DNA of 64,000 nt from Cyclobacterium amurskyense (GCF_001050135.1 NZ_CP012040.1:5163001-5227000); one strand, 5' to 3'. Shown: positions 8,210-17,583, counted from the first letter of the stretch. Made by a program: numbers and translations. The notes: generated by a model not told the origin, from the sequence alone.

Positions 8210-9480
8210 TAAAATTTTTATTTAAAGGAATTATCAGGGACAAAAGCAGGAGCATGCTCCCAATTATCGTCATCTCCCTAGGGGTGTCCCTCACGATAGT
8301 TTTAAGTGGTTTTCTCAGTGGTGCCATGACAGATATGGTCGACCAGAACGCGAAATTTGATACAGGTCATGTTAAAATCATGTCTCGGGCTTATGCAGAG
8401 AACAAGGACCAGCTTCCTAACGACCTGGCCTTACTTGGCGTAGACAGCCTGATGACAGCTCTTCAGGTAAATTATCCTGATTTGCAATGGGTTAAAAGAA
8501 TTCGATTTGGGGGATTACTGGATGCTCCCGATGGAAGTGGGGAATCCAAAGGTCAGGGACCTGCTGCCGGAATAGCCATAAACCTTTTAGATGCATCAAG
8601 CGGGGAAGTGGAGCGAATGAATATTACCAATTCGATTGTGTCTGGAAATCTCCCTAAAAATGCCAAAGAAGCCTTAATTGGAGATGAATTTGCCAGCAAA
8701 TTGAATCTCAAAATAGGAGATGAAGTGACCTACTTTGGTACTACGATGAATGGCAGTATGACATTCCAAAATTTTATAATAAGTGGAACCATTCGCTTTG
8801 GACTTGCTGCAATGGACAGAGGTGCCATTCTCCTGGATATCACTGCTGCTCAGGAAATGCTGGACATGGAAGATGGAACCGGAGAAATACTGGGCTTTTA
8901 CAATAATGGGGTCTACGATGACAAGGCTGCCATTGCCTTGGAAACAGCTTATAACGAAAAAATGAAAGACAATCCCGACGAATATGCTCCGGAAATGTTT
9001 ACCCTTCGTGCACAAAATAACCTGGGAGATCTTCTGGATTATGCCAATAATATGTCAGCCATTTTTGTGATCATCTTTGTGGGAGCCATGTCGGTGGTGC
9101 TGTGGAATACTGGCCTAATTGGTGGATTAAGGCGGTATCAGGAGTTTGGTATTCGCTTGGCGCTTGGGGAGTCTAAAGGTAAAATTTACCGCTCCTTGGT
9201 TTTAGAAGCTACCTTAATAGGCATTATAGGCTCCTTGGTGGGAACTAGTTTAGGGCTTCTTGGCGTATTTTATTTGCAAAACTATGGCATCAATATAGAA
9301 GGCATGGTGGACAATTCATCCATGATGATGCCCACAGTAATGCGAGCTAAAGTAACTCCAGACCTTTACTATATAGGCTTTATCCCTGGTGTTTTTGCCA
9401 TGGTTTTTGGCAATATGCTCTCAGGAATAGGTATTTACAAAAGAGAAACCGCCACTTTGTTCAAGGAATTAGAGGTTTAA
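8206..9480 (+). CDS. FtsX/LolE-like ABC permease, second subunit
   Basis: The 424-residue protein has the same topology as its neighbour, one N-terminal helix (about 15-38), a periplasmic domain of about 250 residues and three C-terminal helices, but the sequence is clearly different. The coupling region reads LRRYQEFGIRLALGESKGKI. With the upstream ATPase and permease it would make a heteromeric LolCDE-like complex. It overlaps the preceding gene by 4 bp and is followed after 62 bp by the LolA-like gene. The family is certain, and a lipoprotein or lipid cargo is the most economical guess given the LolA-like partner. Confidence 0.9.
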   Translation: MIKFLFKGIIRDKSRSMLPIIVISLGVSLTIVLSGFLSGAMTDMVDQNAKFDTGHVKIMSRAYAENKDQLPNDLALLGVDSLMTALQVNYPDLQWVKRIRFGGLLDAPDGSGESKGQGPAAGIAINLLDASSGEVERMNITNSIVSGNLPKNAKEALIGDEFASKLNLKIGDEVTYFGTTMNGSMTFQNFIISGTIRFGLAAMDRGAILLDITAAQEMLDMEDGTGEILGFYNNGVYDDKAAIALETAYNEKMKDNPDEYAPEMFTLRAQNNLGDLLDYANNMSAIFVIIFVGAMSVVLWNTGLIGGLRRYQEFGIRLALGESKGKIYRSLVLEATLIGIIGSLVGTSLGLLGVFYLQNYGINIEGMVDNSSMMMPTVMRAKVTPDLYYIGFIPGVFAMVFGNMLSGIGIYKRETATLFKELEV

Positions 9481-9542
9481 ATTATCAGGATTAAATTACT
9501 TACCTAAATATGATTTTCAATTGATTATAAATAAATAAAATC

Positions 9543-10280
9543 ATGAAAAAACGATTGATTATAGCTTGTCTTTTGTCCCTCTGGACCCTTCAGGCCAAGG
9601 CCCAAGATGCCAAGGACATTTTGGAAAAAGTGGACAAAAACATGGTCTCTAAAACAGAAATCACCGAATCTGAGATGGTTATCAGAGGCAAAAGAAATGT
9701 TCAAACCATCGGTTCAAAATCCTTTACCGAGGGCAATCAAAAATCCTTTACCGAATACCTCTATCCAGAAAGGGAAAGAGGTACTAAAATGCTGAAACTT
9801 GGCGACCGCTTGTGGATCTATTCCCCATCTACAGACCGTACCATTCAACTTTCAGGGCATATGTTAAGGCAATCCGTTATGGGCTCAGACTTGTCCTATG
9901 AAGACATGATGGAAGATAGAAAACTTTCAGAAATTTATGATGGGAAAGTTATAGGAGAAGAGACCATTGCTGGGAGAAAGGTATGGACTTTGGAATTGAT
10001 TGCTTCTGTAGAAAATGTAAGTTACCATAAACGGAAAATATGGATAGATCAGGAACGGTACATTCCCCTTCAGGAAGAGTTATTTGCCAAAAGCGGACAA
10101 TTATTGAAGAGAACAGTGATGTCTGAAATAGAACAAATTGACGGTCGATGGTATCCCAAAAAAATCAATTTCAAGGATGTTTTAAAGGCTGGGGAAGGAA
10201 CAGATTTCATCCTCAAAAAAGTACAGTTTAATCCGCCCATTCCAGATTATATTTTCACCAAAGCCTCCTTAAAAAAATGA
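9543..10280 (+). CDS. Outer membrane lipoprotein-sorting protein, LolA-like
   Basis: The 245-residue protein has a signal peptide cut near residue 20 (AKAQ) and a LolA-like half-barrel domain of the PF17131 type. Typical features are the segment YLYPERERGTKMLKLGDRLW and strands leading to the conserved RKVWTLEL and IWIDQERYIPLQEE. This subfamily is often encoded next to FtsX permeases and is thought to carry lipids or lipoproteins across the periplasm. Here it sits between the two paralogous permease genes, which strongly suggests a shared export route. It is distinct from the classical LolA at 27128..27772. Confidence 0.88.
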   Translation: MKKRLIIACLLSLWTLQAKAQDAKDILEKVDKNMVSKTEITESEMVIRGKRNVQTIGSKSFTEGNQKSFTEYLYPERERGTKMLKLGDRLWIYSPSTDRTIQLSGHMLRQSVMGSDLSYEDMMEDRKLSEIYDGKVIGEETIAGRKVWTLELIASVENVSYHKRKIWIDQERYIPLQEELFAKSGQLLKRTVMSEIEQIDGRWYPKKINFKDVLKAGEGTDFILKKVQFNPPIPDYIFTKASLKK

Positions 10281-10305
10281 TGTGTTTTCTCAATGTCCTA
10301 TTACT

Positions 10306-11463
10306 ATGAAGCTTTCCTTCCAACTTGCGTATAGAAACCTTATTGGAGCTGGATTAAGAACTTGGCTAAATGTTGGTATTCTGACCTTTACTTTTTTGGT
10401 TATTCTCTTTTACAATGGCCTCTTGGATGGATGGAATCAACAAGCAAAAAGAGATGCCATCAATTGGGAATTTGGTAATGGACAGTTTCAACACAAGGAT
10501 TATGAGCCTTACAACCCATTTACGATTCAGGATGCACACAGTAAATTCAATAAAAGCGAAACCAAAGGCTTAACACCACTACTGATTAGGCAGGCTTCTA
10601 TTTACCCCAATGGCAGAATGCTATCCGTCAATTTAAATGGGCTTCCTAAAAGTCAGAAACTGCTAAAGATTCCTATGAGTAATTTGGACAAACAGCAGGG
10701 AGCCATTCCTGTGGCCATAGGTAAAAGGATGGCAAAAGCTGCCAACCTTTCCAAGGGGGATGAAATCACCCTTCGTTGGAGAGACAAAAACGGTACTTTC
10801 GATGCTACAAACGTGGTGGTAGCAACCATTTTCAATACCACAATCAGCACTGTAGATCAAGGCCAGATTTGGATGACTTTGGAGGATTTATGGAGCATTA
10901 CAGGACTGGAAAATGAAGCCACCATATTGATTGCTGACGAACATTTTAACGAAACTGACTTTGGAGACTGGAAGTACTTAAGTCAAGAAAAACTGCTGCA
11001 AAACATTAACGATGTCATTGAGGTGGAAAGAGCAAGTGCCCGTATAATTTATTTTATGTTATTGGCTATTGCACTGTTGGCCATTTTCGATACTCAAGTA
11101 CTTTCTGTTTTTCGTAGACAGAAAGAGATTGGCACCTATATCGCTTTGGGAATGACAAGGACTCAGGTTACAGGGCTTTTTACGATTGAAGGTAGCATGT
11201 ACAGCCTTTTCTCTATGTTTGTAGGAGCGCTTATCGGTGTTCCCTTGTTTTGGTACCTGGCAGGTACTGGAATTTCCTTTGGATCCGTCACTGCAGACAT
11301 GGGAATAGGTTTAGGAGACAGGATTTACCCTTCATTTAGCCCTGCGCTTTTGATTTCTTCTGCCTCGATAGTGATATTTTCTGCAACAATAGTTAGCTTT
11401 ATTCCTACCCGTAAAATTGTATCTATGGATCCGGTAGATGCTTTAAAAGGGAAATTACAATAA
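10306..11463 (+). CDS. FtsX/LolC-like ABC permease, duplicated paralogue
   Basis: The protein starts at the ATG at 10306; a GTG at 10282 would add eight unrelated residues before the shared N-terminus. It is 385 residues, exactly the length of the permease at 7052..8209. It matches that protein along its whole length, with near-identical blocks such as LAYRNLIGAGLRTWLNVGIL and LLAIFDTQVLSVFRRQKEIG. The periplasmic domain is more diverged than the membrane parts. No second ATPase gene is nearby, so this copy probably shares the ATPase at 6348..7055 and may form an alternative complex with different cargo. Confidence 0.9.
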   Translation: MKLSFQLAYRNLIGAGLRTWLNVGILTFTFLVILFYNGLLDGWNQQAKRDAINWEFGNGQFQHKDYEPYNPFTIQDAHSKFNKSETKGLTPLLIRQASIYPNGRMLSVNLNGLPKSQKLLKIPMSNLDKQQGAIPVAIGKRMAKAANLSKGDEITLRWRDKNGTFDATNVVVATIFNTTISTVDQGQIWMTLEDLWSITGLENEATILIADEHFNETDFGDWKYLSQEKLLQNINDVIEVERASARIIYFMLLAIALLAIFDTQVLSVFRRQKEIGTYIALGMTRTQVTGLFTIEGSMYSLFSMFVGALIGVPLFWYLAGTGISFGSVTADMGIGLGDRIYPSFSPALLISSASIVIFSATIVSFIPTRKIVSMDPVDALKGKLQ

Positions 11464-11512
11464 ACCTAATTCCTATTCCGGTCTAAAATTTAGTTTACTG
11501 TCAAAACAACAG

Positions 11513-12898
11513 ATGCTCAAATCAAATCCATTTCATGTAATTGCCCTATTATTAATTTTATTATCGAATTCACTTTTTGCACAAATTCCATTGCCCACAG
11601 AAGCACAATTGACCTGGCAAAATGCGGAACAAGTAGCTGTATTTCATTATGACTTGCATGTTTTTGACGGAATTAAATACAATCAGGCAAAGAATAGAAT
11701 TACACCTATTGCAGATTACAATATTTTCAATCCCGAAAAACTTGATACGAACCAGTGGATAAAAGCAGCCAAAGATGCGGGCTGTAAAATTGCCATTCTA
11801 ACAGCCACCCATGAAACAGGTTTTGCCTTGTACCAAAGTGATGTTAACCCTTATTCTCTAAAGGCTGTTAAATGGCAAGATGGAAAGGGAGACATTGTTA
11901 GGGACTTTGTAGCATCATGTAGGAAGTATGGTGTACAACCTGGGATTTATATAGGGATTCGTTGGAATTCCTTTTATGGTGTTCACGACTTCAAGGTAAA
12001 TGGAGACAATGAATTTGCCGAAAAAAGACAAGCTCATTACAATCGAATTTGTGAAAGCATGGTCGAAGAATTGATGTCCAGGTATGGGGAACTGGCCATA
12101 GTATGGTTTGATGGCGGTGCCCATGGACCTGAACAAGGTGGTCCGGACGTACTGTCCATTTTTGAAAAATATCAACCCAATGGGCTTTTTTATCATAACC
12201 TACAAAGAGCGGATATTCGCTGGGGAGGAAGTGAAACCGGAACAGTGCCTTATCCATGCTGGGGTACTTACATAACCCCCTCCTGGTTTAACAATAGAGG
12301 CGATAAAGACAACTTCAAACCGCTGAAACATGGTTATCCTGATGGAGATTATTATATCCCTGCAATGAGTGATGCACCACTGAGGGGTTATAATGGAAGG
12401 CATGAGTGGTTTTGGGAACCAGGGGATGAAGGCCATATTTACCCATTGGCTGAGCTAATGAACATGTATTTTAAATCCGTTGGAAGGAATTCCACTTTGA
12501 TTATAGGATTAACCCCAAACCCTGATGGCTTGCTACCCGAACCTGACGTGAAAAGGTTAAAGGAATGGGGAGATGAAATCAAGAAAAGGTTTTCTAATCC
12601 TATCGCTGAAACCTCCGGAACGGGTAAAATTTTTAAATTAAATTTACCATCAAAACAAACCGTTAATCAACTTGTTTTAATGGAAGACATTACCTTTGGG
12701 GAACGGGTTAGGGCATTTACGGTAGAGGGGAAAACAGGAGGTAAATGGGAAAAGATTTTTCAAGGTAGTGTAATAGGACACAAGTTTATACATCAATTTG
12801 ATAAGCAGGAATTTACAGCTTTAAGACTAAAGGTCAATGCTTCTGTTGAAGAGCCTCAGATTTTAAGTTTCAAAGTTTACAATGCCAATAGGGAGTAA
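11513..12898 (+). CDS. Alpha-L-fucosidase, glycoside hydrolase family 29
   Basis: The 461-residue enzyme has a signal peptide ending FAQ at residue 24. It has the GH29 barrel motifs HETGFALYQS, YIGIRWNSFYG and IVWFDGG, where D200 is the expected catalytic nucleophile. A C-terminal portion from about residue 355 looks like a small beta-sandwich that could help hold fucosylated glycans. GH29 enzymes release alpha-linked L-fucose with retention of configuration. The protein is exported and probably periplasmic or surface located. It starts 50 bp after the ABC operon and leads into a two-component pair, hinting at sugar-responsive control. The family is firm; the linkage preference is unknown. 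Confidence 0.92.
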   Translation: MLKSNPFHVIALLLILLSNSLFAQIPLPTEAQLTWQNAEQVAVFHYDLHVFDGIKYNQAKNRITPIADYNIFNPEKLDTNQWIKAAKDAGCKIAILTATHETGFALYQSDVNPYSLKAVKWQDGKGDIVRDFVASCRKYGVQPGIYIGIRWNSFYGVHDFKVNGDNEFAEKRQAHYNRICESMVEELMSRYGELAIVWFDGGAHGPEQGGPDVLSIFEKYQPNGLFYHNLQRADIRWGGSETGTVPYPCWGTYITPSWFNNRGDKDNFKPLKHGYPDGDYYIPAMSDAPLRGYNGRHEWFWEPGDEGHIYPLAELMNMYFKSVGRNSTLIIGLTPNPDGLLPEPDVKRLKEWGDEIKKRFSNPIAETSGTGKIFKLNLPSKQTVNQLVLMEDITFGERVRAFTVEGKTGGKWEKIFQGSVIGHKFIHQFDKQEFTALRLKVNASVEEPQILSFKVYNANRE

Positions 12899-12917
12899 AA
12901 GAAACAAGCAGCGTACA

Positions 12918-14624
12918 ATGAAAAGTATAAGGTCATGGATAATCTTGTTAATCAATTCTCTGGTAATACTGGTAGTGGTGATCCTTTCTATTTTTTCTTA
13001 CAAAGAATTTAAGAATGCGCTTGATGAAAGAGTTATTTTACAGCTGACTTCTATTAAAAGACTAAAAAGAATTCAGTTGGAAGCCTTCTTAAAAACCGAA
13101 GTAGGTACTTTTCTTAGTGAAAACCATGCAATAATAGAGGATGAGATTATAGATCCCTATACTCAATATTCGGACAAGGTGGACATTGAATGCTTGAAGA
13201 ATAAGCTTAATTCGCTCCCAAATGAACAAGTATTAACAGACCTAAGCTCTTGTTCTACAGATGGCAATGTACTGATCGCAATGGTAAAGAAAGTAAAAAA
13301 TGAAATCCGGAAAATTGAGTTTTTAAAGACGGATGCCATTCAGGAAATATTAATGGAGCGAACCGGGATGGGTGAAAGTGGTGAAACCTATTTAGTTGGC
13401 CCTGATTATCGATTGAGGTCTGTTTCAAGGTTTTTTCCAGATATAGCTCCGGGTCAAATTCTGGCCAAAACAATAGGAGCGGAGCAAGCACTTGCAGGTG
13501 TAGATGGGTTTGGTGTCTTTAATGACTACCGTGGTATACCTGTGTATAGTTCTTATCATAAATTGGATATTCCATATTTTGATTGGGCCATATTATCTGA
13601 AATGGATGTGGAAGAAGTGACCACACCACTTCTAAAGATGAGAAACAAGCTTATCTTAATCTCTATTTTAGTGCTGCTTTTTGCGCTTACATTTTCCTTT
13701 TTTATTACAGTTGTATTGACAAAGCCCCTTCTGAAAATGAGGTTCTTCCTCAATAATATGACAAGAGGGAATTATGATTTTAAAATTGTCAATACCTATC
13801 CGACCAAAGAGATCAATGAAATGTTTGTGGCCTTAGAAAAACTACAAAAATCAATTCGTGAGGCCATTCAATTCTCCTCAGAGATAGGCAATATGAACAT
13901 GAAGGCAAAATATGAATTGTCTGGTGAAGGGGATTTATTGGGGAAATCATTGATGCTCATGCAAGAAAAATTAAAGGAATATGAAAATGCTGAAAACCTA
14001 AGTCGTTTGATGGCCAAAAAATCCTTGATTGAAGGACAAGAAAATGAACGCAAGCGATTGTCCAAGGATTTGCATGATGGACTTGGTCCTTTGCTAACCA
14101 GCTTAAAATTAATGGTTCAAACCTCAGATTTACCTTTAAGTGACAAAAAGAAAATCAATTTGGTGGTAGATGGTACCATTGATGAAATTCGAAGAATGAC
14201 TTATAATTTAATGCCCACGGTTTTGGTTGACTTTGGGGTTGGCAAGGCATTGGCAAGCTTTATTGATGTAATTAAAAAATCTAGTGGAATAGAAATAGTT
14301 TATGAAGATGCGACCAAGGGAAACACTGGAAAATGGAACATTGACCTTGACATTTGTATTTTTAGGGTTTGCCAGGAATTGATCAATAATTCCCTTAAAC
14401 ATTCCGGGGCAAATAAAATCACAATATCTTTAACAGAATTTAGTGACAAGCTTTCCTTTTATTATCTTGACAATGGTAAGGGATTTGATCAAGATAGTGT
14501 TAAATATGGGTCTGGGTTGAGGAATATTAGGGAACGAATAGAAATTTTTAACGGGTACCTACATATCAAATCTGATGAGGACGGTACAGAAGTGGAAGTA
14601 GAAATACCTATAAAGGATGAATAA
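12918..14624 (+). CDS. NarL-type sensor histidine kinase
   Basis: The ATG at 12918 gives 568 residues beginning MKSIRSW, followed directly by a membrane helix; an upstream ATG at 12882 overlaps the fucosidase and is less likely. A periplasmic sensing domain of about 210 residues and a second helix (about 245-270) come next, then a HAMP-like linker. A HisKA_3 domain follows with H386 in SKDLHDGLGP, and then an ATPase domain with N-box ELINNSLKHS, DNGKGFD and GSGLRNIRER. The gene overlaps its response regulator by 8 bp. The sensed signal is unknown, but the preceding fucosidase makes a sugar or glycan plausible. Confidence 0.9.
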   Translation: MKSIRSWIILLINSLVILVVVILSIFSYKEFKNALDERVILQLTSIKRLKRIQLEAFLKTEVGTFLSENHAIIEDEIIDPYTQYSDKVDIECLKNKLNSLPNEQVLTDLSSCSTDGNVLIAMVKKVKNEIRKIEFLKTDAIQEILMERTGMGESGETYLVGPDYRLRSVSRFFPDIAPGQILAKTIGAEQALAGVDGFGVFNDYRGIPVYSSYHKLDIPYFDWAILSEMDVEEVTTPLLKMRNKLILISILVLLFALTFSFFITVVLTKPLLKMRFFLNNMTRGNYDFKIVNTYPTKEINEMFVALEKLQKSIREAIQFSSEIGNMNMKAKYELSGEGDLLGKSLMLMQEKLKEYENAENLSRLMAKKSLIEGQENERKRLSKDLHDGLGPLLTSLKLMVQTSDLPLSDKKKINLVVDGTIDEIRRMTYNLMPTVLVDFGVGKALASFIDVIKKSSGIEIVYEDATKGNTGKWNIDLDICIFRVCQELINNSLKHSGANKITISLTEFSDKLSFYYLDNGKGFDQDSVKYGSGLRNIRERIEIFNGYLHIKSDEDGTEVEVEIPIKDE

Positions 14625-15249
14625 AATTAAAATTGCCATTGTTGACGATCATCAGTTATTCAGAGATGGAATCCACTCTCTTTTGTCAAAAAATGATGAT
14701 TTTGAAATTTTAATCAGTTCAGAAAATGGAAAGGATTTTTTTGATAAACTAAAATCTGGAAACCTCCCCGAAATCGTACTTCTAGACCTTACTATGCCTG
14801 AAATGAATGGTTTTGAGGTGCTTATTAAGCTTAAAAAAAAGTATCCCAATATCAAGGCCATTGCTATATCTATGCATGATGATGGGAACTATATTATGCA
14901 GTCAATAAGAGCAGGTGCTTATGGCTATTTGCTTAAAAATGCTGATGAGGAAGAATTGCTAAAAGCAATTGATACTGTGCTTAATGGTAACAAATACTTT
15001 AATCAAGAGATTTCTCAAAAAATGATCAATATCATGTCTCTTGAAGGGGTCAGCCCCAAGAAACTGTCTCCCAAAGAAATGGAAATTCTAAAACTGATCG
15101 CAGAGGGACATACAACCAAAGAAATCGCCCAAAACCTCTTCATAAGTACCCGTACCGTCGAGACCCATCGGAACAATATGATGAAAAAGCTTGAAGTTAA
15201 AAATACTCCTGAACTGATCAATAAGGCCTCTCAACTAAAGTTATTATAA
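14617..15249 (+). CDS. NarL/FixJ family response regulator
   Basis: The 210-residue protein has a receiver domain with acidic pocket VDDHQLFRDG, phosphoacceptor D57 in EIVLLDLTMPEMNG and a conserved Lys in YLLKNA. A LuxR-type DNA-binding domain follows at about residues 145-205, with LSPKEMEILKLIAEG and IAQNLFISTRTVETHRNNMM. It is the cognate partner of the kinase encoded just upstream (8-bp overlap). Its targets are not shown by the sequence. The next gene, a secreted repeat protein 136 bp downstream, is one candidate. Confidence 0.95.
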   Translation: MNKIKIAIVDDHQLFRDGIHSLLSKNDDFEILISSENGKDFFDKLKSGNLPEIVLLDLTMPEMNGFEVLIKLKKKYPNIKAIAISMHDDGNYIMQSIRAGAYGYLLKNADEEELLKAIDTVLNGNKYFNQEISQKMINIMSLEGVSPKKLSPKEMEILKLIAEGHTTKEIAQNLFISTRTVETHRNNMMKKLEVKNTPELINKASQLKLL

Positions 15250-15385
15250 AATATACGTATTAATACGGATGTTTTATCTCAGTATTTAGCATTACTACAA
15301 TTTACCAAATTTCTTAGAGTATCTATGACCCTTGTTTGGCGTTAATTTTACTAGACATTAGAAATTAACGAAAAACAAAATCCAA

Positions 15386-15685
15386 ATGAAAAGTATACTG
15401 TTAGCCTTCGCATTTATGACAATTGCTACGTTTAGTTTTGCTCAGGATAGAAATGACCTAAAGGGTCCTGCTGCAAAAAATTACAAGCCTTGGCAAAAAT
15501 CCGATAATACCACACCTAAAAAAGTGTATACTGTGGATACTTCGGATAAGCTTCAAGGACCAAGCGCAAAAAATGAAAAGGCTTGGAAAGGCGAGAAACA
15601 AAATTTTCAACAGATAGAACTGGTTTCAAATAAACCTAGAACTACAGGCCCAAAGGCTAAAAATGCAAAGCCTTGGAATAATTAA
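15386..15685 (+). CDS. Small secreted protein with three GPxAKNxKxW repeats
   Basis: The 99-residue product has a signal peptide (cleavage after FSFAQ, residue 20). Its mature part of about 80 residues carries three copies of a 12-residue motif: LKGPAAKNYKPW (25-36), LQGPSAKNEKAW (56-67) and TTGPKAKNAKPW (86-97). The copies are spaced 30-31 residues apart and the linkers are polar and unrelated. The protein has no cysteine, no membrane helix and a strong positive charge. It follows the two-component pair and ends before a clear terminator. I do not recognise a characterised family. A role in binding glycans, nucleic acid or the cell wall is only speculation. Confidence 0.8.
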   Translation: MKSILLAFAFMTIATFSFAQDRNDLKGPAAKNYKPWQKSDNTTPKKVYTVDTSDKLQGPSAKNEKAWKGEKQNFQQIELVSNKPRTTGPKAKNAKPWNN

Positions 15686-15710
15686 GAATTAAACTATAAA
15701 TACAATCATT

Positions 15711-15746
15711 AGCCTTGCCTTTATTATTGGCAAGGCTTTTTTTTTT
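15711..15746 (+). terminator. Rho-independent terminator
   Basis: A perfect 9-bp stem, AGCCTTGCC (15711-15719) and GGCAAGGCT (15729-15737), encloses a 9-nt loop and runs directly into a tract of T residues up to 15746. It lies 25 bp after the stop of the small repeat protein and would end its transcript. Confidence 0.92.
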
Positions 15747-15778
15747 GAATGATAAATGATTATAAGCATTCTTTAAGC

Positions 15779-15994
15779 TTTAACCCGGATTATGTATTAG
15801 GATTTCTCCGCCCTGACAATGTCAGGGGTGAAGCCCGTCCCGTGTTTACGGGGTGTTGCAATCGCAAGACAATCAGACTGTTTGGAGATTTTAGCATAAC
15901 ACCGTTATGGTGAAATTGAAAACAGCAACGAAGGGCTGATTTTAAAGCGATTTCAGCATGTAATAGAATGTCTAATGCATTTTTCGGGTTTAAA
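15779..15994 (+). mobile_element. MITE-like element, copy 1
   Basis: This 216-bp non-coding element begins TTTAACCCG and ends CGGGTTTAAA, giving near-perfect terminal inverted repeats. It has a second full copy at 26235..26463 and a 5' fragment at 17221..17275. Shared inner blocks include GGATTTCTCCG, TGTTGCAATCGCAAGA and AGCGATTTCAGCA. No transposase is encoded. Confidence 0.75.
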
Positions 15995-16228
15995 GGTCAG
16001 ATTTTTAATAATGGTATTGCTTCTTACTTATTTCCGAAAGTTTGCACCCTCAATCAAGGTGATAATCTCTAAACATTCAATTAAAAATGTGAAGTATTTA
16101 AGCAAAATCTCTAAAATCCTTATTATTTGATTTTCATACCACAGGTTTTGCTTAAGTTTGGTAAAAGGCTACTAAGCAATTAATGGGCAAGCATTTAAAA
16201 TCCATTTTTCACCAAACCTATATTTAAT
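15995..16228. other. Intergenic region upstream of phospholipase
   Basis: The 234-bp gap after the MITE-like element is AT-rich and holds no open frame of note. It should contain the promoter for the phospholipase gene, but no exact TAnnTTTG box was found. Confidence 0.4.
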
Positions 16229-17143
16229 TTGATTGAATTCATAAACTGTAGGAAGTCAACCAAAAATGGGTTCGTCCTTCTATTTTTTCTATTCTCATTT
16301 TCCCTGACCACCAACGCCCAAATCAGGGAACTACAATCCATGTGGGAAGAACAAATTGATACCAGTAGTTATGATTTCAGGAGGATTAATTACCTTAAAA
16401 TATCAGAAGAGGAGTTTTTAGACCTTTATGATGCTCAACCTAGCTTTGGGATGTTCAGGGACAATTATTTTATTACAGGGGTGCCAACAAATAAGGAAAT
16501 CAACAAGCAAACAGCGGATGCCAAATACCAGATTAGTATTAGTCAGCGACTGACCAAGTCCAGATTGCCCTTCCGAACTTCCTTGTTGCTCACGTATACC
16601 CAGAAATCATTTTGGGATATTTATGAAAATTCTTCTCCTTTCGCTGATAACAATTACAATCCAGGTATAACCTTGATCAGGCCTGTATTAAGTAATAAAG
16701 AGTTAAGGGGAGGTGTTGCGCTTTCTTTTGAACATGAATCAAATGGGCTGGATTCCATATATTCCAGAAGTTGGAATTTCATTACGCTTTCAGGAGTGTA
16801 TTTTTACAATCCTAGTATTTCTCTTCAAGGAAAAATATGGGCTGGAGTTTTGGGAGATGAAAACAAAGATCTTTTTCGATATAGGGGGTATGGATTATTG
16901 GCACTCAATTACCGCAGTTACAATGATAATTTTTGGGCAAGCCTGGTGCTCAATCCAACCAAAAAATTCAATGCCGTCAACACCATTGTAGAGTTAAACT
17001 ACAAACCTGTTCCCTCAGCCAACCAATACCTTTTCCTGCAATGGTACAATGGCTATGGAGAAAACCTTTATGATTATAATCAATATACCTCCATGCTGAG
17101 ATTTGGCTTGTGCATCAAACCAGCAATGCGGAATTTTTATTGA
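16229..17143 (+). CDS. Outer-membrane phospholipase A (OMPLA family)
   Basis: The 304-residue protein has a signal peptide ending TNAQ and a barrel of the PF02253 family. The catalytic region FEHESNGLDS supplies H169 and S171, and it is followed by strands such as YLFLQWYNGYGENLYDYN that are typical of OMPLA. These enzymes hydrolyse phospholipids misplaced in the outer leaflet of the outer membrane. A TTG at 16229 is the only in-frame start before the signal peptide, which is unusual but leaves a complete signal sequence. The gene is monocistronic, flanked by repeat-containing gaps. Confidence 0.88.
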   Translation: MIEFINCRKSTKNGFVLLFFLFSFSLTTNAQIRELQSMWEEQIDTSSYDFRRINYLKISEEEFLDLYDAQPSFGMFRDNYFITGVPTNKEINKQTADAKYQISISQRLTKSRLPFRTSLLLTYTQKSFWDIYENSSPFADNNYNPGITLIRPVLSNKELRGGVALSFEHESNGLDSIYSRSWNFITLSGVYFYNPSISLQGKIWAGVLGDENKDLFRYRGYGLLALNYRSYNDNFWASLVLNPTKKFNAVNTIVELNYKPVPSANQYLFLQWYNGYGENLYDYNQYTSMLRFGLCIKPAMRNFY

Positions 17144-17583
17144 AAACTTGCAGAAGAATTAAATACTTTGTGTACTGGCTTGCATTGAAGTTAATGACCT
17201 GTGTTTTTCCAAAAATGTTTAAATCCCGAATAATATTATAGGATTTCTCCGTACTGACTGTAGCCAGGGGTAAAGTATTTTCATTTTTAAGGGAAGTGGT
17301 TTTATACTATTTTTTTGTTAACCTGGTTTGTAAAGATGAGTTCACAATAAAGAAGTGAAAAGCATTTTAGATCCAATAATAGGACATTTAGGTTAACTAT
17401 TGGCCATAAAACATTTTTAATTGTAAATAGTTATATAGTTAAAAGAAATAGTTGCCTTTGCATACCAACTGTTTTTTGTTATCTTCAAAAAAAACCCAAT
17501 ACCTTTTGAATTGTAATCAATCATTAAACTTTCCTTTTATTAGTACTTCAGGTGCCTTCAGAAAGTCTTCCTATCCCTTTATC
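17144..17583. other. Intergenic region with MITE fragment
   Basis: The gap before the efflux operon contains a fragment of the MITE-like element at 17221-17275. Positions 17452-17583 are open in the frame of the next gene from a TTG. That part lacks protein-like character and precedes the lipoprotein signal, so it is treated as leader DNA. The RND promoter should lie here. Confidence 0.5.
17221..17275 (+). mobile_element. MITE-like element, truncated copy 3
   Basis: This 55-bp fragment matches the 5' part of the elements at 15779 and 26235, including ATTATAGGATTTCTCCG and the CAGGGGT block. It breaks off after GGGGTAAAG, so the inner and 3' parts are lost. Confidence 0.65.

Noticed and set aside
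15779..15994. Riboswitch or small RNA instead of a mobile element
   Set aside because: Terminal inverted repeats and dispersed copies, one of them truncated, fit a non-autonomous element better; a transcribed role is not excluded.
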